Shown in pieces: positions 57,882-64,000 of a stretch of DNA of 64,000 nucleotides. The DNA comes from Gentiana macrophylla (Eukaryota > Streptophyta > Magnoliopsida > Gentianales > Gentianaceae). Position 1 is the first letter of the stretch. The number at the start of each line of letters is the position of its first letter. The stretch lies in NCBI GenBank assembly GCA_026214975.1, contig CM047806.1, forward strand, positions 100,945,239 to 101,009,238, read 5' to 3'. A program made the position numbers and the translations under genes. The notes under the pieces were generated by a model. That model saw nothing but the letters and a program-made list of their open reading frames with translations, had not been told where the DNA came from and searched no databases.

Positions 57882-58412
57882 TGTTATAAAGCGGATGGAG
57901 ATAACCGGATGCAAGAAAGCGAAGCGAAGCAATCAAACATAAACAATCAAAGGAGATAATGAAACAAGAAGAACACAGATTTAACGTGGGAAACCCCTCG
58001 ATGGGAGAGGTAAAACCACGGGCGTAAAAGAGATATTTTATTATGCCATTGAATTTTTCTGATTTCAACACACTCGGATAATGAGACAACAAGCTGTATT
58101 TATAGGCACAAATCCACAAACCACAGCCGCCAGAATCTTTGTCTCAAGCACCATAAATACCCCTACACGTGTCCTCCTTTTAATGACCTTTGTATAATTT
58201 GTCACATAAATGTAATTGCGAGATGTGGGACCTGCTTTGTATTCCAAGTACTCATGCAGACTATCACCTGGCGATAGTTACCTGGCGGTGAAGCTCGATG
58301 AGACTCCACCCTACTGATGCACAGAATTGAATACACTTCTCAGCTGACCATCACTCAACTGAGTTTTCAGATTGGTTCCACCAGATGTAGAGTTTAAGTC
58401 ACTTTACTGACA
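57882..58412 (-). repeat. Copia element, 5' LTR
   Basis: 531 bp, colinear with 53141-53666 with scattered substitutions and small indels (for example ACTTCAGATG versus ACCGGATG). Confidence 0.93.
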
Positions 58413-58909
58413 TGTTTGTTGATGATATGGCGTAGACCGGAAGATTCCTATATATAGCTGAATGCTGACCAAGGGATGATTGGGACTCATGCCAACGGAT
58501 GTTTGGGACTCGTGCTTGGTATTGAAACCTGAGACCTTGATACAATTTGCTCGGAGATGGAAACGATGTCGTCCTGACCTATCCAGTGACCGGGTTGACC
58601 AGGATAAACGATGAATAATAAGCCTCGATCAATATTATAACGTTACGTGGATGTGTAAGATTTTCCTTTTGATAAATGTCTCCTTGTTTTTTGGTGAAAA
58701 TTTTGTCATTGTGATTTTTGTTTTTTGTTTTTGTTTTTGTTTTTGTTTTTGCAAAGAGAATCGGAATTTAATTAAAAAGCACAGCAGACACGTTAATTCC
58801 AAAATGGAATACAAAGCACAAAGTCACACTTACACCGGGAGTCTGGGATAAACCCTACAATTTCAATAGATCGGGATTCTTTGTTGGAAAGATTTGAATA
58901 TAAATATTT
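58413..58909. other. No recognised gene; (TTTTTG)n at about 58708-58753
   Basis: Intergenic sequence with a TTTTTG hexamer run of seven units. Nothing else is assignable. Confidence 0.5.
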
Positions 58910-58966
58910 GATCTTGTTGGTAACAAATTTTTTTTTTTTTTTTTTTTTTTGATCTTGTTGGTAACA
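58910..58966. mobile_element. Poly(T)-only insertion with 16-bp target duplication
   Basis: GATCTTGTTGGTAACA occurs at 58910-58925 and 58951-58966. Between them lies only AA plus a run of 23 T. Retroposed LINE/SINE copies leave long target duplications and a poly(A) tail, so this fits an extreme 5' truncation on the - strand that left only the tail. Confidence 0.7.
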
Positions 58967-59060
58967 TTATTTGTCCTCAATTTTTATAATGTACTCCAAA
59001 ATTTAATTAATTTTTTATACTGTACTCCTCGATCCAAAGCATCAATTTTTGTCTATATGG

Positions 59061-59459
59061 TTATATTATAGTTGATTGCTGACATGGAAGAATATGACAT
59101 ATATTATACTATACATAATACATATGAAGAGGTATGGGGAAAAGATCCCGACGGTGCAAGATGCATTGCCTGCAGCGAAGATCGAAAGCGGTGTCGTTCG
59201 ATCCAAAGCGACGTCGTATTGATCGCGTTTTTTTTTTTTTTTTTAGATCGATCGAGACGGCGTCGTTTCGGATCGAAACAACACCGTTTCGATGCACTGT
59301 CGAGGGAGCGGTGCACCTTGCACCGGCGGGGATCGAGGTCCAGAGGTATGTAACATCAACCAAAAAATTAATGGTCGATATTTTCAATAATCATGTTTTG
59401 AATTATATATAAAGTTTCATAAAAGAATGACCATAAAAATTGAGTCATAACATTTAAGA
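59061..59459. repeat. Segmental duplicate copy 1 (partner 61545-61733)
   Basis: TTATATTATAGTTGAT…ACATGGAAGAATATG…ACATAATAC…AGGTATG and, after the MITE, TAACATCAACCAAAA…GAGTCATAACAT, all recur at 61545-61733. The preceding 58957-59060 recurs at 60064-60154. Confidence 0.85.
59137..59341. mobile_element. Foldback MITE, 205 bp, MULE-like
   Basis: Flanked by AGAGGTATG at 59128-59136 and 59342-59350, a perfect 9-bp duplication. The left arm GATCCCGACGGTGCAAGATG pairs with the inverted right arm GATCCCCGCCGGTGCAAGGT. The inner part (ATCGAAAGCGGTGTCGTT…CGATCCAAAGCGACGTCG) pairs with its inverse across an 18-bp T loop, so nearly the whole element folds back. Nine-base duplications fit Mutator-type MITEs. 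The paralogue at 61612-61620 is the empty site. ORFs on both strands here are shadows of the inverted repeat. Confidence 0.88.
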
Positions 59460-59482
59460 TATATTACATAACTTTACACGAT

Positions 59483-59484
<2 letters not shown>

Positions 59485-59567
<83 letters not shown>
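59485..59567. repeat. (AT)n microsatellite
   Basis: About 40 AT units. Confidence 0.97.
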
Positions 59568-59569
<2 letters not shown>

Positions 59570-59852
59570 TTGGGTTCCTACATACCATACTATCCATACA
59601 TACCTACATACATCCTGATCGATCACTATTTTAGTGCACAGACTTGGTTATTGTTTGAGTGCACTAGTTATTGTATAAAAGCTGTTATTGTTTATTATAT
59701 AAAAGCTGTTAGGAAACTAGGTGCACTCAAACAATAATTGTGCATGCATCTAAAATAGTGATCGATGCACTATTTTTAGTAGTAAATGCAGTAAGTATGG
59801 ATCAATAGTATATATATGAACCCATTTCTATATATATATATATAATGGGTAA

Positions 59853-60038
59853 TGTTAATGGCTTTGCACTTTAATATACTTTCAAATGCACTACATCATC
59901 ATGCAAAATTCGATTTTTTAGAGGTCGAAATAACACATTTCGACTTTTCGGGAGTTGAAATAACACATTTCGACCTCTAAAAAGTCGAATTTTACACAGG
60001 TGTGGTGCCCGAATATATTGGATGTGGTGTCATTAACA
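59853..60038. mobile_element. Small foldback MITE with TGTTAATG ends
   Basis: Ends TGTTAATGGC and (inverted) TGTTAATGAC. The centre is a hairpin with 26-bp arms differing at one base (59905-59930 and 59968-59993, core TTTTTAGAGGTCGAAA). The right part carries GTGGTGCCCG and ATGTGGTGTCATTAACA, resembling the TGTTATTGGCACCACAC ends of the element at 40035-40990. Confidence 0.6.
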
Positions 60039-60063
60039 ATGCACATATATAATATATACATAT

Positions 60064-60154
60064 GTTGGTAACATATTATTTGTCTTCAATTATTAATATT
60101 TTATAATGTACTCCTCGATCCCCTTTAAGCATCAATTTTTGGTTGTGTGGTTAT
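60064..60154. repeat. Segmental duplicate, left half of copy 2
   Basis: GGTAACATATTATTTGTCTT…TAATGTACTCCTCGATCC…AAGCATCAATTTTTG…GTGGTTAT matches 58961-59064. Its continuation lies at 61545 after the insertion. Confidence 0.8.
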
Positions 60155-61543
60155 TGACGGAGGACGGACCGGCACATCGTCACGTGTCATCCTTACATCA
60201 ACTTGGTAATAAATACATATAGATGAAGTATAAATCCTAACAACCAAGGACTCAGCCTTGGCCTGTAAGTAGGTTTGAGTTCCGACCCGAACCCCAGTTG
60301 AGGGGTCAACTCCCCAAGCTTTTCCCGACCACCACGGGTCGTCCTGGTAAGTCCTAAGCGGATTAGCCCACGTGCACACTAAAATCAGATAAATATAGAA
60401 AGAATCTTCAGTCATAAAGGCTCACTCTAATTCTATATTTAAACAACCGTGATTATCTCCGACAATTAAGGGGAGTACACCGCGTTTATCCATTCCTTAG
60501 GGAACACGGAATCATAATCCACAAGGATGCGGCCCACGTCGGCCTAATGCACAAGCCCCCACTATATAAATCATCCTTAAGAGACTACGGAGACTTGATT
60601 CCTGACAAATACATAGGATACGTAGACAGTTTGTGATATCACATCTCAGGTCCAATCTAAACACACAAAAAACATCCCTCCGTCTCAGGGCCGGCCCTAG
60701 GCCCAGGCCGGATGGGCGACCGACCCAGGCCCACGATACAAGAGGGCCCATAACTACATGTTTTACAATTGTGTTGGTTTTTATAAAGTGACCAAAATTT
60801 AGTAATTTTACAGTTATTTGTGTTGGTGTAGTGGAGCAGCGGTCAATATTGGATCCTGCTGATGCAGGTTTGAATCACTCTGCCTACAATATTTTTTTTT
60901 ATAGTTTTTATATATATTTAAATTTAAATGTATATATAAATCTTGTAACTGCACATTAAACCTATCAGCCTTGCCTCTTTCCTGCATTACCACTTCGGCA
61001 CTTCCACTTACACACCAACAATCTATTTGCATTCAACCAAAAAAAAGATCTTCATAATTTATTTTCCTGCTATCTTAGAAAAAAAAATATCCACAATTTA
61101 ATTCATTCGTTCTCCTCAGTTGTTTGTGGCTTCAGTGTTCGAGTACTATTTTTTTTCTGTTTTTTGGTTTTAAATCGAACCTTATTTCAATTCGTTGATG
61201 TTTTTAATTACGTGTGCGCTGTTTTGTCTCTACCATTGCTATATTCCCTTTACTGATTCAATAATTTTATTGTTTTGACATTCGCAAAATGTTGTTAGAT
61301 ACCATTGTTATAATTTCGCCTTAATCTTTTCATATACGCGATTTGATTCATGTCATTTATATATGTATATTATATTGCTTTTGTAAATAAAATGGGGCCA
61401 TTGTTTTAATCTTTTAAAGATTCATTAAACGTCGTGAAGCACTTCTACCCCATATACATCTTTCGTGTTGTTAAATCTTGAACAGATTGTCATTAGGTAA
61501 ACCAACCCCCGGATTTTCTATCCGACAATTTCTAGCATCGTCA
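60155..61543 (+). mobile_element. Probable solo LTR inserted in duplicate copy 2
   Basis: 1389 bp starting TGACGGAGGACGG and ending CTAGCATCGTCA, flanked by GTTAT (60150-60154 and 61544-61548). The paralogous copy at 59056-59070 reads straight through, confirming the junctions. TG...CA ends, a 5-bp duplication and a TATA box (TATATAAA at 60563-60570) fit an LTR. It seems to carry a younger insertion from about 60686 (CAGGGCCGGCCCTAG end and a tRNA-like head). No coding regions. Confidence 0.7.
60820..60885 (+). ncRNA. tRNA-like sequence (SINE head or tRNA pseudogene)
   Basis: TGGTGTAGTGG at 60824-60834 fits a pol III A box and GGTTTGAATCA at 60867-60877 fits a B box (consensus GGTTCGANNCC), 33 bp apart as in tRNA genes. 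A T run follows at about 60891. No complete acceptor stem is visible. Confidence 0.4.
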
Positions 61544-61544
61544 G

Positions 61545-61727
61545 TTATATTATAGTTGATGTCTAACATGGAAGAATATGGCATATATTATCCTATACAT
61601 AATACGTATGAAAAGGTATGTAACATCAACCAAAATAATTAATGGTCCATATTTTCAATAATCCTGTTTTGACATATATAAAGTTTCATAAAATATTGAC
61701 CATAATAACTGAGTCATAACATCTGAG

Positions 61728-61733
<6 letters not shown>
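61545..61733. repeat. Segmental duplicate, right half of copy 2 (MITE-free)
   Basis: Reads GAAAAGGTATGTAACATCAA without the 205-bp MITE found in copy 1, then continues colinear to GAGTCATAACATCTGAGA. Confidence 0.85.

Positions 61734-61803
<70 letters not shown>
61728..61803. repeat. (CA)n-(AT)n microsatellite
   Basis: About 12 CA units, then about 25 AT units. Confidence 0.95.
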
Positions 61804-61809
<6 letters not shown>

Positions 61810-63642
61810 GTGTATATATATCTTATATTATATTTTCGAGTAAAAAACTGTCAAATTATCCGTTTTTCACAATTTACCCGACCCAAACCTGTCTTTAAAA
61901 AAAAAAACAAAAAAAACCACTACTCACGTTCTTTCTCTCTCTCTTTTTTAATTTTATTTTTTGTCATTGTTTTCTGAGCTACATTGCATGCGGATGACTG
62001 AAGTTTGTTTCCCTTTCACCTTCTTCAGGTTCTGGCCAAGCTATAAGTCATTTGATCTCAACCTACCAACCTACCACCTGAGATGGTATATATACTGTGT
62101 CATGATTACATTATTCAAATATTCAATGAGTTAGGAAAAAAACATAACAAATTTAATAACCGTCCCTTACATATTCGATGTTTTATTGAATCTCAGGTTA
62201 ATTGCATTGGGGTAATTTGAGATTTTTATCCGACAAAGACAACACATCGGAAACTTTCATATTCTTTGGGAAGTTAGTAATGCGTTGTTCATTTTGCAGC
62301 GGATATAAACGATTCAGTTTTTTTTTTTCTTCCTATATACTTGCATTTCCATGTGCCTAATCCCTTATCATGCATCTTTTGTTTCTGCAGATGAACCTTT
62401 TGGCTTACATTATGCATGTACTGCATGTCTGTTGCAATCACCTAATCGGAAAGACAATTCTATACATAAAAAAGATATACAAATTCATTTGTTTTCTTTT
62501 TCTTGCTAAATTAATACTTCTTATCCTATTTATTGAAAGATCATTTTATGCAAGTTCCCTTTTACGTTCATAAGTATGATTTGGGTGGTTAGGTGGATGT
62601 ATGCTTTGTGACTATTAGAAGCATTCTTGAAACTATTCATGCTGACTGAAACTATATAAAATCTGGAAAATTTATAGATCCACCGAGTTACTCCATGTTT
62701 CATAGTTTAACGATGCTTTATTCTTTTAGTTTTAGTTTTCATGGTGCAAAATTTATTGGTCCGAGGAAATTAGTTTGTCATTTTTTGATCTTCTTCATTT
62801 TAATTATAGTAGAGTTTTATGCTCTTTTCTTATGTTGCGTCATGATTGGTTACATGTCTTTTGAATTATGTATACAATTCTTTCTCCCACTTTGGTTTGT
62901 GTAAAAAAAAATTCACAAATTATTTGTAGGACTGAAATTTATTTCAGCTTTTTGTACTTTTTTATTCTTTCGATGATTTTTCCGTCTTTGAATGTTGTAA
63001 TGATATCAACTTTTTGCGTTGTTGACTTTCTACTTTTTATGGTAGATAGAACTTCTCCAAGATCGTATGGTTTTGCTTCCTGTGTATGTTTTCGGCATTC
63101 GGCTTGGTATTTTTTTTTTTGAATAATGTTAAGCTGTCAACGCAATTTTTTTTCGTTCAGCTTCCGGTTTCAAGATGAATGATAAGTTGCGGGGAAGAGA
63201 TGGAGAGGAAGAGAAGGGAAGCAAGATGAGTATCAAAGCGTGGGAATAGGTGAAAAGAAGAACAATAAGAGAATGCAGATGGTAAAGTGATGTTGAGAAC
63301 GTTGGTGACAGAAAGACATGAAATGGTATTGCTCTTCACAACGGATTGCAGTCAATTTACTATTGTGAATCGAAGGCGATAAATAGATGTAAACCGTGTT
63401 TGGAAAGGTATGATCTACCTATATTTACTATTGTGTGTGTGTTTGGCTTGGGTTTCTATCTTTGTATTCCACAATACATTCAATAGTATAGATCTTCTAT
63501 CCACTATGTCTTAATTGAAATTCGGTGGTTAACTTACACTAGACTTTTATGATGTCATTTCATGTCTACTTTAGAAGGCCATGGTTGTGCTTAATATATT
63601 GAAAGTACGATTCTCATTTCATAATAGCCTCCATTTCTTATT
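61804..63642. other. AT-rich non-coding stretch, possibly introns or leader of a gene to the right
   Basis: T-rich with several TTTGCAG and TTCAG acceptor-like sites (62298, 62390), as in plant introns. Short frames such as 62370-62573 and 62695-62904 are hydrophobic but reflect T-richness. A short start MNDKLRGRDGEEEKGSKMSI follows a CAG near 63160. No exon can be proven. Confidence 0.3.
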
Positions 63643-64000
63643 TTGCATGTGGCGGGTTGTAAGGCTATGGAGTTCATCCATCATAAAATGATGAAAATGC
63701 CGGTTTTCGATATATGTGCTTTACATCGTTCTTTCAACGGATACGTTGAAGAGGACCATGACAAATCTTCATATTTTCCCCTGGTGTTTTTCAGTACTAT
63801 ATATAACAGGTATCCAAAAGGACGTCAAATTGAACACGTATTATAACTCACTATATGCTACAAAATATCCTCAAAATCTTGAAATATCTTGAAAATGTGT
63901 CTGTGTTGCAGCTCCTTGAAGACAAGCCCAACAATTGTAGCTTTTCGGAAATGGCTGTGAGAAAGAGGGACGTTCACTCAACATTGACATACTTCGTCAG
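63643..64000 (+). other. Possible exons of an unidentified host gene, cut by the window edge
   Basis: The frame from 63643 includes KAMEFIHHKMMKMPVFDICA, then LHRSFNGYVEEDHDKSSYF, and meets a donor-like AACAG|GTATCC near 63810. A TTGCAG acceptor at 63906-63911 is followed by an open frame to the edge reading LLEDKPNNCSFSEMAVRKRD and VHSTLTYFVR. Splicing from the first donor in phase would instead give SSLKTSPTIVAFRKWL and a stop, so the two pieces may not belong together. Composition and splice signals look gene-like, but I recognise no family. Confidence 0.3.

Larger units (their letters stand above)
53141..58412 (-). mobile_element. Ty1/copia LTR retrotransposon (decayed)
   Basis: LTRs 57882-58412 (5') and 53141-53666 (3'), each TGTTATAAA...GACA on the + strand, with a perfect target duplication TGTTT (53136-53140 and 58413-58417). 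Primer-binding site for initiator tRNA-Met at 57867-57879. Domain order gag, protease, integrase, RT from right to left is that of copia. Coding is heavily frameshifted throughout. Confidence 0.95.

Noticed and set aside
59104..59412. Four overlapping 70-93-codon ORFs
   Set aside because: They are mirror readings of the 205-bp inverted-repeat MITE and its T loop.

Overview
The window looks like nuclear DNA of a flowering plant, most likely a eudicot. It is AT-rich and full of transposable elements, with GT-AG introns, LTR retrotransposons primed by tRNA-Asp and initiator tRNA-Met, plant-type FAR1/MULE transposase remains, LINEs with a plant-type RNase H tail, and fragments of plant gene families (BCS1-like AAA ATPase, F-box/kelch, X8 domain). 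I cannot name a species from sequence alone. Almost every long reading frame belongs to a transposon or is a broken gene fragment.

Layout. 1-3750 is repeat DNA: a doubled ~690-bp block, a ~225-bp tandem repeat and pyrimidine-rich tracts. 3757-4299 is a promoter-like stretch with a short ORF. About 4430-8830 is a decayed Mutator-like element with FAR1, MULE transposase, SWIM-like, AT-hook and OTU parts, bounded by ACGT-rich repeats. 9690-11135 holds two broken host-gene fragments, BCS1-like (+) and F-box/kelch-like (-), lying tail to tail. 11592-23824 is a Ty3/gypsy Athila-like element on the - strand (element 1) with a solo LTR nested in its 5' LTR. 24446-24597 is an X8-domain exon on the - strand. 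25720-28430 is a LINE relic split by a 704-bp insertion. 28431-36945 is a second Athila-like element (+, element 2), whose gag has one premature stop and whose protease-RT-RNase H is deleted. 37677-40990 holds MITEs and foldback elements.

41477-43726 (-) is the most interesting part: a possible three-exon gene for a small secreted cysteine-rich peptide, with a TATA box, a clean signal peptide and a phase-consistent splice model. 44039-45960 holds an unrecognised ORF and an LTR-like remnant. 46380-52213 is a third Athila relative without coding capacity (element 3). It carries a perfect 5-bp target duplication and splits a second LINE. 53141-58412 is a degenerate Ty1/copia element (-) with a perfect target duplication. 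58910-61803 is a small archive of nested insertions in a duplicated segment: a poly(T)-only insert, a 205-bp foldback MITE whose empty site survives in the paralogous copy, and a TG...CA insertion with a tRNA-like head inside it. The right edge (63643-64000) may hold exons of a host gene that continues outside the window.

The genes do not form a pathway. The elements are related through nesting order, and the three Athila relatives share a conserved non-coding block of about 1.3 kb upstream of the 3' LTR.
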